From assembly GCA_004154925.1 (NCBI GenBank), contig QJNS01000183.1, forward strand, positions 1 to 64,000: a DNA stretch of 64,000 nucleotides, read 5' to 3'. The notes beneath the pieces were generated by a model. That model was not told the DNA's origin, ran no database searches, and was given only the letters and a program-made list of their open reading frames with translations. Position 1 is the first letter of the stretch, and each line of letters opens with the position of its first letter. The stretch comes from Monosporascus cannonballus (Eukaryota; Ascomycota; Sordariomycetes; Xylariales). Of this stretch, positions 1 through 13,421 are shown piece by piece. The translations under genes were made by a program, and so were the position numbers.

Positions 1-90
<90 letters not shown>
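1..90. repeat. (TTA)n microsatellite
   Basis: Thirty uninterrupted TTA triplets start the window and end where the sequence changes to TGAATATATT. The tract may continue to the left. It is a simple trinucleotide repeat in AT-rich DNA and not a telomere repeat. Confidence 0.97.
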
Positions 91-91
<1 letters not shown>

Positions 92-185
92 GAATATATT
101 TTACCTTTAAGTAATTTTACGTAAATAAATTAATAATAATCGTAATAAAATATTTCGTTATATTTTCATTATATACTTTACAGAC

Positions 186-561
186 TGTTATGACCTAACG
201 GGCTGCGGCCTCAGGAAACGGTCGTAACAATGACTAAGCTATGTGGGTCGAGTCACGTAATGGCTCGACAGGATCGATCGTAAAGCCTTTAGAACCAGGT
301 TCGACAAGATCGATCGTAAAGCCTCTAAAGCCAGGTTCGACAGGATGAAAAAATTAGGTATAAAGATATTTATTAATTCCATAATTTAAATAATTTTAAT
401 TTATAATATTTATCAATATTAATCGTTTGTAATAAGGCATTTCCGATATTAAGAAATGTAATACGTTACTGTATTTATTGCTCAGATTCCTATAATACTC
501 CTATTAACATAAACCCGTTAACTTAAGGTTTAATAATTGGTTAAACCGCTTAGCCGTTATA
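186..561 (+). repeat. 5' LTR of chromovirus copy A
   Basis: The LTR starts TGTTATGACC and ends GCCGTTATA, a short imperfect terminal inverted repeat. It aligns along its length with 6521-6860. It is 36 bp longer than its partner because a segment around 265-336 (GATCGATCGTAAAGCC and neighbours) is present twice in tandem here and once in the 3' LTR. Confidence 0.92.
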
Positions 562-839
562 CGTTACAAATTTTTATTTAGTAGTACCGTTAGATTTTAA
601 GCAATATTTAATATTATTAAAATATCGACCAGCATTTAGGAAACCCTTACTTAACAGCTTTAGGCTCGGATTCGGAAACTGGAAAAAAAGTCCGATAATT
701 TAGGGTTACGCCTGCCTAACCCTTTTTCGTCCGCATAAAGCTAAAAAAAATCAAAACCTTACGATAAAAAAAGTAATTTTTAAACTTTTTTAATTTAAAT
801 ACGAATTTACTTTTATTTCTTAAATCTTAATAACCTAAC

Positions 840-1470
840 GGATATGGTCCTAACAATAAAAGCATACCTAATAAAAAATGCGGTTAATTAATTTAAGCTT
901 ATTATAAGATATTTTTTAAAAGTAAAAAAAATAAATAAAAACAATTTTACTAATAAGATTTTTTTAACTTATACCAATTTCGAAAATAAAATGCGCGATA
1001 ATTTCGATAATCCGGATAAAAACGATTAACGGCTTAATAATTCTTATAATTCCGATAAAAAGGATTTACGTCCAAATACGCTATAACTTTTAAAGGTTTT
1101 GCGGCTAAGGCCGGATAAAAAAATAACGAAACCAACGCCTTTATCGATATATTTTATAAAGGATTAAAAGATAATATAAAAAATGAAATTATTCGGATTA
1201 AGTAATTAATTACCCTAAATCGGTATATCGTAAAAGTAATTAAGATTAATAACTAATAATTTAAAAAACGATAAAAAAAAGGATAATACGCCCCATATTC
1301 GGGGTATAAATCTAATTAGGGGAAGAAACGAAACGTACCCCTTATTTTTTATGGAACGGCGCCAGGACTTATGGAACTCGGCGTTACCCATAAACAAAAT
1401 TAAAGCCAGATTAAGGGCTTTAATTATGGCAAAACGGGATATAAGGCTTATAAATATAAAAAAACCTAAA
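840..1470 (+). pseudogene. gag relic with degenerate CCHC zinc knuckle (copy A)
   Basis: Stop-riddled remains of the capsid gene. Its one clear landmark is at 1415-1457, where the reading gives G-F-N-Y-G-K-T-G-Y-K-A-Y-K-Y. This matches a retroviral-type CX2CX4HX4C nucleic-acid-binding knuckle in which cysteine and histidine codons have become tyrosine codons (TGT/CAT to TAT), the expected RIP result. The left boundary is approximate. Confidence 0.7.
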
Positions 1471-2399
1471 AAATTACGACAAAATAATTAAACCCTTATA
1501 CCGGAGAAATAATCCAAAAATAACCAAGGAAATAATAGTAAAGCTATTAACATAATTTAAGCCAAATACGTATTAGGCCTTAAGCAAAAAATCTAATAGG
1601 GACTATTACGATAAGAAATTCGACGAAAAATACGAAAAGCCAAAAAACTGGCTTAATAAGTAATACAAGCATAGCAAAAGGCATTATAAGGATAATTACG
1701 CAAATACCAAAACTAAATAAAGGAAGTTTGTCCCGGAACCCCCGATTAATACGGCAAAATACATGCTATATATTGTCGACGACGAGAATATCCCGATTAC
1801 GAAAAATGGAAATAACATATTTACGTATAAATTACCCGTATGTATTATAAGGGATTTAACTTTTTAAACCGTACCGGGCATAATAAAAATAACGAATAAT
1901 GGTATCGATAACTTTAAACCATAACCCCAAAAAATATCCAACAGTTAGCCGAAATAGAAAATTGGCCCGAAAAAAAATAGTACTCGCAGGAAAACCCTTT
2001 TTGTTATTATAAATAATGCAACTATTAAACGGAAAAGGAATTAATTTAACGTACGATAAAAAAATATTATTAAAAAGTTATTACGGATTTTTATTTTCAA
2101 TTAGTATTTATTATAAATCCTTACGAAAAAAAGGCTATTAAGGAAAAGATACGTTAATTTACAGAAGATTTTTAAAACGATAACCAGAATAACGTATAAT
2201 AGGATATAATTGCAAATATAAAAGAACAATTTATTCGATAAGGAAAGGAATTATAATAAAACTAAAAGGAACTAATAGGGTTCGAAGGAATAGTACGCCG
2301 ACAATAACGATAAATGCAATAGCTTAACGCGTTATACATAAAGATATAAATAAGGCTTAATAAATTCGAATAAGAATTAAAAGAAAAAAGTTACTTACA

Positions 2400-5300
2400 A
2401 AAAAGCCGTAAAATAACGAAACCCGGAGAAATTAAAAGGAATTCCTAAGAAAGGCTTTAAACGTAACGATAAAAAACGTTAACGACCTTATTACCTTGGA
2501 AATACGAATCGGAACGTATTGGTATACCGTAATAATGGATTACGGAGCTTTAGGCGGAAATTATATTGCACCGAATATAATTAATAAGTTTAAATTACCA
2601 TAAAGATACAAATTAAAACCCTATATAACGACGAATACCGAAAATCAGGAATTTGCTTACGATAACGGAAAAGTTATACGCGAAATTAATTACCTTAAGA
2701 TTTTTATCTAAGGACAATACCAAACGGTTAATTTCGATATCGTTTTATTCGGGAATTACGATATAATCTTAGGATTATTATGGATATACCAATACGGAGT
2801 TTTAATTAACGGCGGAATTAACCAAATAAAATTTATTTTACTTTTTGTTAATAGGTAAAAGAAAAAAAAAATTAAGATCTTAATATTCGATCAATAATAG
2901 CGACAAATATAAGCATAAGGATACGACAAATATCTTACTACCTAAAGGAATAAGATATAAAACAAAACGGGCATTAGAAAAAAATACGACATATCGTTAT
3001 TACCATTAAAGCGAAATTAAAATAACTAAATAACGATCTAAAAAAATAACAGCCCAAAAAATAAGAAAATCTAATTAATATGCTACCATAATATTATAGA
3101 TATAAGCAGCTTTTCAAAAAGGAGCTCGATACGAAATTATTAAAACATAACGAATAAGATTATGAAATAATTTTTAAAGAAGGATTTTTGATAAAGTTTT
3201 ACCTTATTTACAATTTTAATAAAAGCGAATTACGTACTTTTAAAGAATACCTGGAAGATCGGTTACAAAAAGGATAAATTCAACTTTCGAAATTATTAGC
3301 AGGATATCCGATATTTTTCGTACTTAAAAAAATAAGAAATTACGATTTGTGGTTAACTATTAATAATTAAACGATATTATTATTAAGGATCGAATATTAT
3401 TATCCTTAATTACGGAAATAAAAAATTGATTTTACGGAGCCAAATAATTTATAGCATTCGATCTTAAAAATGGATATAACTTTATTAGGATTAAAAAAGG
3501 ATACGAATGGAAGATAACTTTTAAAACGAAATACGGACTATTTAAGTATTTGGTTATACTAATAGGATTTACGAACGTATTAGCAATTCTTTAGCGAATA
3601 GTTAATTACGTATTATAAGAATATTTCGATATTTTCGTCGTTTGCTATCTCGACAACATTCTTATTTTTTCAGAAACGGAAAAAATATATGCAGAATACG
3701 TTCATAAAGTTTTTTAAGCTTTATAGAACGTAAGGTTATTTGTTAATGCAGAAAAAAGTTAATTCCATATATAAAAGGTGGAATATCTAGAACATATTAT
3801 TATCCCAGGATATATTAGAATAAACCCTAAGAAAATTATTACAATTACAAAATAGCAAACGCCAACGATAGTCAAAAAAATATAGGTATTTTTTGGATTC
3901 GCCAATTACTATAAGAAATTTATTCGAAACTTTAGCAAAATAACTATACTTTTAACGAATTTTACGAAAAAAGAAAAAGAATTTAAATGGACGCCAGATA
4001 CGGAAAAAAACATTTTAAAATATTAAGGATATAATTATTAATAAGTTAATATTAATTATATACGATTTAAATCGCCCCGTTAAGTTAAAAACCGATATTT
4101 TAGATTATGCGTTAAACGTAATAATCGAATAACGAAATAATTAAGGCAAATTATACCTTATTATATTCTTTGCGTATAAGTTAACAAAAAACGGAATTTA
4201 ATTACGGTATTCTAAATAAGGAATTTATGGTTATTATTATGGCATTTCGGGAGTTTAAGTATTTCCTAAAGGGAAGCTTATACCAGGTTAAAGTTTATAC
4301 AAATTATTAAAATTTTATTTGATTTATTACGACCAAAAAGCTTATAAGACGATAATTTCGTTACGTAAAAAATTTAGCGAACTTCGACTTCGTTATTATT
4401 TACAAAAAAGGATTAGAAAACGGTAAAACAGATATTTTAAATAAGCGACCAGATTTTGAAAAGAAATTGGTTAAAATTAGCCATATAATTTTTGATATTA
4501 CTATAAAAGGATATTTACGCTTACGAAAGATTACGATGATTCGGGTAGTACTTTTCGATATATATCAGAATATTTAGCAATATTACGATAATTTTTCAGA
4601 AAACCAAAAAACGAATAAAATATAAGTTTTAAAGGAATATCAAAAGGATTTAATACGAAAGATATACGAATATTAATTATACGGACATCCAGGGATTTAT
4701 AAAATCCTAAAACGACTTTAACGTATATATTCTTTTTTTAAAATAAAATTAACGGTATAGAAAATTATATAGTAATACGATATTTGCGCTAAAGCAAAAA
4801 TTCGACGACACAAGCTATACGTAAAATTATAGTTATTATTAATCGCAAAGCAACTATAATATTTAATCATATTCGATTTTATTATTAAGTTTTTTATATT
4901 AAAAAATCCAGTTATAAGAATATATTACGATAACATTTTCGTAATCGTTAACCGATTTATAAAAGTTTTTTATTTTTTACCATATTATAAAGATATAAAC
5001 GCCAAATAATTAGCATATATTTTTTTAAACATATTTTTAATATATACGGATTATTAATAGAAATTATATTAAATAAAAAATCGATATTCGCATTTAAATT
5101 TTGGCAAAGCCTAATAATATAAATCGGCCTAAATTATAAGTTATCCAGCGTATTTAAAATATAAATAAATAAATAAATAAAACGAATAAATTAAACCTTA
5201 AAAATTTATTTACGATATTATATTTATTACGAATACAATAATTAGGTTAAGAAATTATTAATTATATAATTAGCTTATAATATTAATTATTACGAATATA

Positions 5301-5885
5301 TTAAGATAATACCTGCGAACGTAAATTTTTGTTTTATTCTAAAAGTTTATAAAAAAAACGCGCGATAACGGTCCAATTAATATTAAAATAATCCTTACGT
5401 TAAAATAATTACGATAATTACATTAAGAAATAAAAATAAAACTGGAATTCGTACGAAATTAAATAAATAAATATTATAATTAAAAAAAGCTAAAAAAATT
5501 AATTTTCGAAAAAAAGAAAATAGTTTTTTTTCGTTACAAAAAATATTTAAATAAAACGACCTAACAAAAAATTCGATTTTAAATATATCGATCCATACAA
5601 AATCGCCAAAAAAATCTTAAAAAATAATTACCAATTAAAATTTTTACCAAAAGTTCAATTTTATTTAATTTTTTATATTTCCTTATTCGAATTAATAGCA
5701 AATATAATTAAAGTATATACGGTATAAAATAATATGGAAATAAAAAACGAATAAGTATACGAAGTAAAAAAAATCCTCGATATGCGGAAATAAAATGGAT
5801 TTACTCAGTACTTAATTAAGTGGAAAAAATACCCGGATTCCGAGAATACCTGGGAACTTGCCAAAAACCTTATTGGCGCCTAGCG
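2400..5885 (+). pseudogene. pol relic (protease-RT-RNase H-integrase-chromodomain, copy A)
   Basis: Domains can be read in order despite many stops. The aspartic protease is at 2532-2567 (DYGALGGNYI, from a D-S/T-G-A type active site). The reverse transcriptase shows V-C-Y-L-D-N at 3640-3657, where the catalytic YxDD has become YLDN. The RT/RNase H connection (FANYYKKFIRNF) lies at about 3897-3940. The integrase zinc domain is at about 4678-4830 (HPGIYK...CAKAKIRR). A chromodomain-like tail at 5773-5880 reads GFTQYLIKWKKYPDSENTWE. The altered YxDD and the stops mean no activity is possible. The same layout is found in copy C. Confidence 0.9.
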
Positions 5886-5949
5886 TTTGTTGAAAAACTT
5901 TTATTAATAACGCCGAAATCGGCAGGGTTAAAAATTCCCTAATTAATAA

Positions 5950-6250
5950 ATAACTAATTTATGGACTCTAGATTGGACCAGTCGAAAAAAGCGGTTTCTG
6001 CCGAGGTGGCCTTGGCGGCCTTTAGCTCGACCTGTTTTTCTCGATATTCCAACTTATTTAATTCCTCCAGGAACCAAAGCCCACGAGATAGCATACGTGC
6101 TATACGGTCGGCCCATAATTTCTTTTATTTTCGAAAACGACGAACCTTGGCCTGCGCCTACTTTGTTTTTTTCTCGGTTTTCTTAAGTTCTGTTTCAACT
6201 TTAAGATAGTTAAAAACGAGCTTTTCGAATTAAGAAGTGGAAAGGCCGTT
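5950..6250 (-). pseudogene. antisense ORF relic in the 3' region of chromovirus copy A
   Basis: The region between the chromodomain and the 3' LTR is visibly less AT-rich than the rest of the element. Read on the minus strand it gives a lysine/glutamate-rich, helix-prone stretch with only two stops, including RMLSRGLWFLEELNKLEYRE, then KQVELKAAKA and ending near FFDWSNLE. The matching interval of copy C (about 62,460-62,640) reads similarly on the minus strand, ending in ADWSDL. I recall hypothetical fungal proteins of this type (RGLQSLDELE...WS) near retroelements, but cannot verify that here. Function is unknown. The plus-strand ORF over the same bases (5961-6209) is probably its shadow. 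Confidence 0.6.
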
Positions 6251-6520
6251 AACGTCGTAAAGGCCTTAATTCCGCGTTACGTACTTTTTATACCTGGAAA
6301 AATCCGACGAAAAAATACGATAAAATAATAACCCGCGACGAATATAATAAGAATATACTGGCATATTTACGGTTCGAAAAGTAATTAATTTAAACAAATT
6401 ATTTTGTTTTTTCGTTTTTTTGTTAATTGATTTTTCGATACGACTTGATATAGTGACGGAAGGAAAACTTACAGAAAAAAAAGAAATCTTCGAGATAAAA
6501 ATATTAGAAAGAGAGGATTG

Positions 6521-6860
6521 TATTATAACCTAACGGGTTGCGGCCTTAGGAAACGGTCGCAATAATAACTAAGCCATGTAAATCGAGTTACGTAATGGCT
6601 AGATAGGATCGATCGTAAAGCCTTTAAAGCCAGGTTCGATAGGATAAAAGAATTAGGTATAAAGATATTTATTAATTCCATAATTTAGATAGTTCCAGTT
6701 TGTAATACTTATTAATATTAATTATTTATAATAAGGCATTTCCGGTATTAAGAGATGTAATACGTTACTGTATTTATTGCTCAGATTCCCACGATACTTC
6801 TGCTAACATAAACCCGTCGACTTAAGGTTTAATAGTTGGTTAAACCGCCTAGCCGTCATA
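6521..6860 (+). repeat. 3' LTR of chromovirus copy A
   Basis: The LTR starts TATTATAACC (from TGTTATGACC) and ends AGCCGTCATA. It is followed by the target duplication CAGAC at 6861-6865. It lacks the 36-bp tandem unit of the 5' LTR. Confidence 0.92.
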
Positions 6861-6865
6861 CAGAC

Positions 6866-9800
6866 GTTATTTGTATTTATAAAATATATTACATACGTAT
6901 TAATACTATTATCGTAACTGTTAACGCTAACGTCTTTTTAATAACGGTTATAATTATATTCGCATTTATTTTTACATTTATTATATCCGTATTTACATCC
7001 GTTTTTATTATATTTATATTTTTCGTATTATTCGTTCCGCTCGTATTTACTATTTTAAAGGCTATCTATTAACGTACCCATTTGATATGTAATACGTATT
7101 ACGTTAAACTTTATTTAAAATATTTATATTTCGTATTTACGGATGAAAATATTAATAAATATTTTAATATTATCGTAAACAATTTTTTAATATTATATTA
7201 TTGATTATATTTATAATTTGATATATATCTTTTTAAAGTTTTACATTTTTTGATTAATTACTAAAGAATCTTATTTTCTCTTAATTTATTGCTACACGCT
7301 TAATAACGGACATTTTAGTTAATATCAACTTTATTATAAACCTTTTTATATAATTTAGTTATTTTATTTTATAAAAAACATTAATTATATAATAAAAATA
7401 TCCGCCGTTTGCGTATAATTACATATGCTTTTCTTAAAAAAGAAATAATAAAAAATAACCGATATTTATTTGTATCGTACTAGTAGTTGTATTCATGTTT
7501 ACGAATATAATTATCGTAAATATACGCGTATTTACTTTAATTGAAAAAATCGTAAATTTATTATTAAAGTAATAATAATAATAATAACATTTTCTTTATA
7601 TTTCTTTTCAAAAATATTCGCTCGAAAAATTTAAAACCTAATAAAACTTTATATTTTATTATTTTTATTATTGTAGTTTGTGAATAATATTTATCGTAAA
7701 TTCTATACGTTAAAAAATAACGTAAAATATCTATTTGTTTGTTTCAAAGATATTTGTATTAATTATTTAATGAATACTTAAGCTATACGTAAATATATTA
7801 CGTTAATTGATCTCATATTTTATTTTTAAAATATTTATATACTTTAAATATTAATATGTCGTAAGTTAATAATAACTCTTTCCTTATTAATTAGTTATTA
7901 ATTATTATAAAACTATTTTAAACTCTACTTAATTGTAACGTAAGCTTACGAAATAAATATTTTAAAAATTATAATTTTTTAACCGTATATATTCTCTACG
8001 TAATTTAATTTTAATTATAGAAATCGTTATTTGTACCTTAACGAATAACGCTTTATATAAGCGATTTTATAAAAAGGAATTATAATATAATCTTAAGAGC
8101 CGTTATATGCCGGGACTTGCGATAAATAATGCGTTTTTCATAATTATAAAAATTTAAAACCTTTTACTTATATTTTTACATACAATGTTAAAAAAATATA
8201 TAATAAAAATAACGAGTTATTTTATTATTTTTATAACCCACAAAGTTAATATATTAATTCGCATTTTTGATAATAAATTTAATATAAAACTCACGTTTAA
8301 ATAACTCATGTTTATTAATTTTATCTCAATAATTTCGATAATAAAAAATAATAATAAATTATTTTATACAAATTACAAATATAAACGCACTTTATTGGTT
8401 ATAAAATATATATGATTTTAAAAATATAATATAAACTTGAATTTTTATAATATAATAAAACATTTACGATACCATAATAAAAACGTATTTTCTAACCCGC
8501 ATAAACTTTGTGCGACTTTTACGTATATTTTGCGTTTCTTAAAGCCGTCGAAGAAAATATAAATTATAAAACCTTACATTACGTCGAATTAACGAATTTT
8601 AAAATATAGTTCGATTATTATAATTATATTAATTCGAAAAAACTTAATTGTAAACGTAATAATATATATATTTATAATCGAAATGTTTTTTTGATAAATC
8701 ATTATATATATAAATAAATATTTTAAAATAAATTAATTTGAATTTGATCCACGTAAGTGGAATTTCCTCTTATATTTTGTATTTTCTAAACACCTTGATT
8801 TCTTTTTATTATTATTTTTAAAAAAACGTTGTAAAAAATATTTATTAAAATATGTCTAAAATTTAAGTAATTTGATTTTTTGTTAATCTTTATAAATGCT
8901 AAATTCCTTAATATAACGTTAAAACGTTTTCCTTTTTTCATAATACCGTTATTTTAATTTTTATATAAAAAATATAAAATTTTCGATATCTTTATTTTCT
9001 TATATATTATAATAAAAATATATAAATAACTTTTAGTTAATGTGGAATCAAAATTAAATATATTATGTAATTTCTATAAATTACGGTAATATTTAAAATA
9101 CAAGTATTACTATATTCGAAATCGTTAAAACTTTTGAGACTTTATAATTTTCTATTTTTACGAATAAATACTTACGGCTTTTTTGCCTTATTTGTTTTTA
9201 CTTTAAAAGTTCGATAGATAAATTTCGATTAATTATCCGACAATCTTGTATTTATAACAATTTCAAACTTAAAATACTACCAAATTATTTAAATTACTTT
9301 TTAACTTCAGTAAATATATTTTTTCGAAAGGTTTCGTTAATATTCTTTTCTTCTCACAATTTATTTACGAATATTTTGATAAATTAATTCTTTCAATAAA
9401 TAGCTAAATTATGTTCCTTTAAACAGTTCCATAAAATTCGCTTTTTAAATAAAAAATATTTTCAAAAATTAAAAATCTACGATTAAATATAATTTTGCCT
9501 ATAAACTCTTTTGCTTCCAAATTTCAAACTTTTACTTAATCACCTATTAAATCTCTATATTCCGATTTAAAATTATCTGTAATTTTTAAAACATTGCAGG
9601 CGTTATAAAAATTATCTTACGTAATAAAGATTTTAGAAATTGGTGTTTTTAACAAAATATTTAAAAACATATAACTTATTTATAAACTTTTTACTTATAA
9701 TTAAAATAAACGCTTTTTTTCAACTAATAAAGCGTTTTCTTATTAAATTTAATATTAAACGTAATAATAGCTTTTCGAAATTTCGATACTTATATTCGAT

Positions 9801-12800
9801 ACATATTAAAAATTCGGTATTTAAATAAATAAGTATGATAACCTTTTGATTATATTTTGAATACTTACTTTCTTTCCGCTTTTTGTTTTTTCTCAACGAA
9901 TATATTCGTATACTATATACGTAAAGCTTAATTTAATGTAATCGAAATTTATAATACTTATATTAGAAATAACGAAACTGTATTAACGAAAGTATTATAT
10001 ATTTTAATAAACAAAGATCTAATTTAAAATATATAAATTATACCTATAACTTTGGCTTATTTTATATATTTACGCGATTACTTTTATTGTTGTACGCTAA
10101 AAGTATTTCAAAATATTAACATTAAATTTATTCGCCTACTATTTCTACAGATTGTTTAATATTTTAAAAAAAAACTTCTAATTTAATATCTTTATTCGTA
10201 TATTACTTTAAATATTCCGTAAATTTATTTATCACGATTCTTTTAAAACCATTATTTTGCTTAATTTTACAAATAAAAAACTTATACAACCTACGTACTT
10301 AAGATTTGAAATTTTTAATAATCCGAAACGCTTTTTTATTATATTTATTTTTAATTATTAAAAACTATTAAAACTTTTATTAAATTATAAAATAATCAAA
10401 GTAAATTTATATAATATGTCAAAATAATTTAAAAATTCGGTTCTATATCTTACTTCTAAAATTTGCTTAATTACGTACGTATAAATATAATTTTTATATA
10501 TTAAATACAAAATACCGTTAATAATAACGCTTTTAGCGTTTTTAACGAATAGTCTTAATACTATAAATTCTAAAGACCTAATCTTAAAATGTTCAACGTC
10601 CTTTATTCCTATATAAAGGCGTAAATTATGCCGAAATGGACTTTACATTTTTTTATTTCTTTTATTTTTGTACTAATTACTAAAAATATTAAAATACTTC
10701 CCAGGTGGTACAAAATTAAAATAAAATATTTAAATAACAAAATAATAGTGTATATTTTTTAAAGAAAATAAATTACATATTCGAATAAATTTTATAAAAA
10801 TAATAATATTCTTAAATCTATTTCGCTTACAGAATAATCTATATCTCAATATCAAATTCCGACTTTTTATAATAAAAGGTTTAAAATTATATTAATGTAA
10901 AAACGTTTTATTATTACGATATTTTTAAAAATAAAATTATATTTCAATGTTTCGCTGATTTCGAATAACAATTTCTTAATTACTTATTACTTAATACTGT
11001 TAAGCGAAAATAAAAAGTTTCTTGTATTATATATTTCGTAATATTAAATATAAATATACTAAAATTAAACCAGTTTCGGCTGTTTATTAAATATTTTATT
11101 TTATAATTATCGATCAAAATCAATAATATTAAACGTTATTTACCCAATTTGATAATAATATAAATCCTTTTTAATTTAAATTAAAAAAATAACTAAAATC
11201 TGAAACTTAATTAATAATATAATAATATTATCGAATTAAACGTTGTTATTAAACGACAATGTTCTTAATTTCTTTCGAAACGTTTCTTTTTATTTAAAAA
11301 AACTTAAAAAATTTGCAATAAAAATTTCTTTACTAACTTGATATAAAAAACGATTTCGAATTTTTCTTATTTTATAAAATTAATTTAACAAATCCAATAA
11401 ATAATTACTTCCGCAATTACGTAACTGAATGTAAAGTATTTACCGAGCTTTTATAAATACTTATTATATAATGTAAAAAAATATAAATATTTTTAATTTT
11501 CTTTATTAAATACTTTAAACGAAAAACAAAGAGAAATTAAACAATAATATTACGTTTATTTTAAAAAGTAATTTAGCGCCTAATATTATAAAATTCTTAA
11601 AGGCTTTAATAGTAACTTTTAACTAAATTTCGTAATATAAAGCTGAACAGTAATTGTTAAATTTCTTAAAAGCTTTAATATAGCTTCTAAAGGAATTTTT
11701 CTTAACTAATTTGATAAATTCACGTTATATCTAATTGGAAATAAAATGTTTTATTAAAATATTTTAAAAACTTTTATAATAATCGTTTTATTAATTTCTT
11801 TAAAAATAAAAGTTTTAACTTTTATATAAATAGAAAATTAAATTCGATATTATTAATTAAGTTTTATATAACTTATTTTAAGAAAAGGTAAAATTTTACG
11901 ATATTTTTCGTATACTGTAATAATAATATTTATTTTTAAAAAAACAAATTAATGTTTCAAATTTTTAAATAAATTCTAAATAGTAATTGGGTTCGAATTA
12001 GTAAAATAATATAAATATTTCTAAAAATGATACTTTCTGTTATTACGTTGATCTAAATTTAAATATTAATATATTTTATTTCGATTTTCAAAACTATTTT
12101 AACTTATTCTTAATATTCTATAACAAAACGCTTAAAATCAATTTCTTACTATTTCTTTAAATTATTTATTTTTCGGTATTTAAAATTTTATAAAATATTA
12201 TTGGCTTATTTAAAACCTTTATTCGGCGAAATTTATCTGATATTTAGCTTTAACTCGGACGTTAATATGAGCAGCATACTATTCAAACGATAAAGTCGTT
12301 CGGGCCCCTTTCAAAAGAATTAACGTCGAAAACATCTGAATTAATAAAATACTAAACGCCCCGCGAAAAAACATTGTAACATAAAATGAAATACGAGTCA
12401 AAATAATTAAAAGAATTCTTAACAATTCAATCTTTAAATATAAATTTATATAACACATTTTCCGAATTATAAATTAATTTAAAGAGATTACAATTAATTT
12501 AACCGTACATATTTTACGCAATTAAAATACCGGGCTTATAATTATTACAATTAAATTAATTGGTAAAAAAGGTAATATGAAATATATAAAATAATTAGTA
12601 TCTGGCTAAAATTAAGCTTTAATAAACGGTAACTAGAAAGTTCTTCATATATTATAAGCGCGCCGAAATAAGGTTCTTCCGAGGTACTAGAAGCTTAATA
12701 TCTAACATAAATATCCCGATTCTACAACATAATACTTACTATAATATTTAAGTTTTTATAATATCATAATTAATATAAATCGTATAATTCGATATAACAG

Positions 12801-13046
12801 TTAATTAAATAACTTAGCCACTATAAATAAATAGAAAAGAAATTTATAAAAATCATCTAAAATTAATCAAATTCTAATTATTTATTATATTTACAATATT
12901 AAATATTCAATTATTTTAATTTTATTCATTTGAAAATATAGCTATATATAATATATAAAGTAATAATTATTTAATTAAAATAAAATATTAAAATAATAGA
13001 TAAGAAGCTTTTTACTTACTATAGGCTTTTCGGAGTAAGGTTATTT
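6866..13046. other. AT-rich gene-free DNA
   Basis: About 6.2 kb of very AT-rich sequence in which the surviving C and G lie mostly in CpG steps (ACG, CGT, TCGA). I see no intact gene. The short ORFs at 6836-7072 and 9640-9828 are low-complexity Ile/Phe/Leu strings typical of AT-rich DNA. Slightly less AT-rich patches occur at about 12,250-12,390 and 12,640-12,720. It is probably old RIP-destroyed repeat DNA, but I could not match it to a family. Confidence 0.6.
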
Positions 13047-13051
13047 AGAAG

Positions 13052-13421
13052 TGTGACGGCTATTCGATTTAACCAACTATTAAATCTAAGTCGTACGAGT
13101 TTATATTAATAGGAATATCATAGAAATCTAAGCAATGAATACAGTAACTTATTACGTTTCGTAATGTTAAAAATGCCTTAAGTAACGAATTATTATTACA
13201 AGCTGACATTATTTACATTATCAGTATAAAAAATACATATATTTTCTATAAGTTAAATAAATTTTTATTAGATTTTGACGTTATTACAAATCTAATATTA
13301 TTAGATTCTGTCAATTCTATATAGATTCATTTGGATTTCGACGTTAAAAAAATTGAAATTTCGTAGCCTTTTTATATAAATCTAACCATGTTTACAGCCG
13401 ATTTTAATTTAAGTTGTAATA
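13052..13421 (-). repeat. 3' LTR of chromovirus copy B
   Basis: Reverse complement of the family LTR. It opens TGTGACGGCT (terminal GCCGTCATA of copy A read backwards) and closes AAGTTGTAATA, matching the reverse of TATTACGACCC that opens the copy C LTR. It is heavily C-to-T and G-to-A changed compared with its partner at 19,845. Confidence 0.85.

Larger units (their letters stand above)
186..6860 (+). mobile_element. RIP-degraded Ty3/gypsy chromovirus, copy A
   Basis: This is a full-length LTR retrotransposon on the plus strand. Its two LTRs (186-561 and 6521-6860) are flanked by the 5-bp target duplication CAGAC (181-185 and 6861-6865). Inside, in the order gag, protease, reverse transcriptase, RNase H, integrase and chromodomain, the domains can still be read but every frame is full of stops. 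Base changes are of the C-to-T and G-to-A kind, as expected from RIP. The chromodomain after the integrase places it among the chromoviruses, which target heterochromatin. Two related copies occur at 13,052-20,215 (minus) and 56,600-63,481 (plus). It cannot encode working proteins. Confidence 0.93.

Noticed and set aside
1..90. Telomere end
   Set aside because: The repeat is TTA, not TTAGGG, and no subtelomeric features are present.
6836..7072. 78-codon ORF after the 3' LTR of copy A
   Set aside because: Low-complexity Ile/Phe/Val string in AT-rich DNA that starts inside the LTR; no coding evidence.
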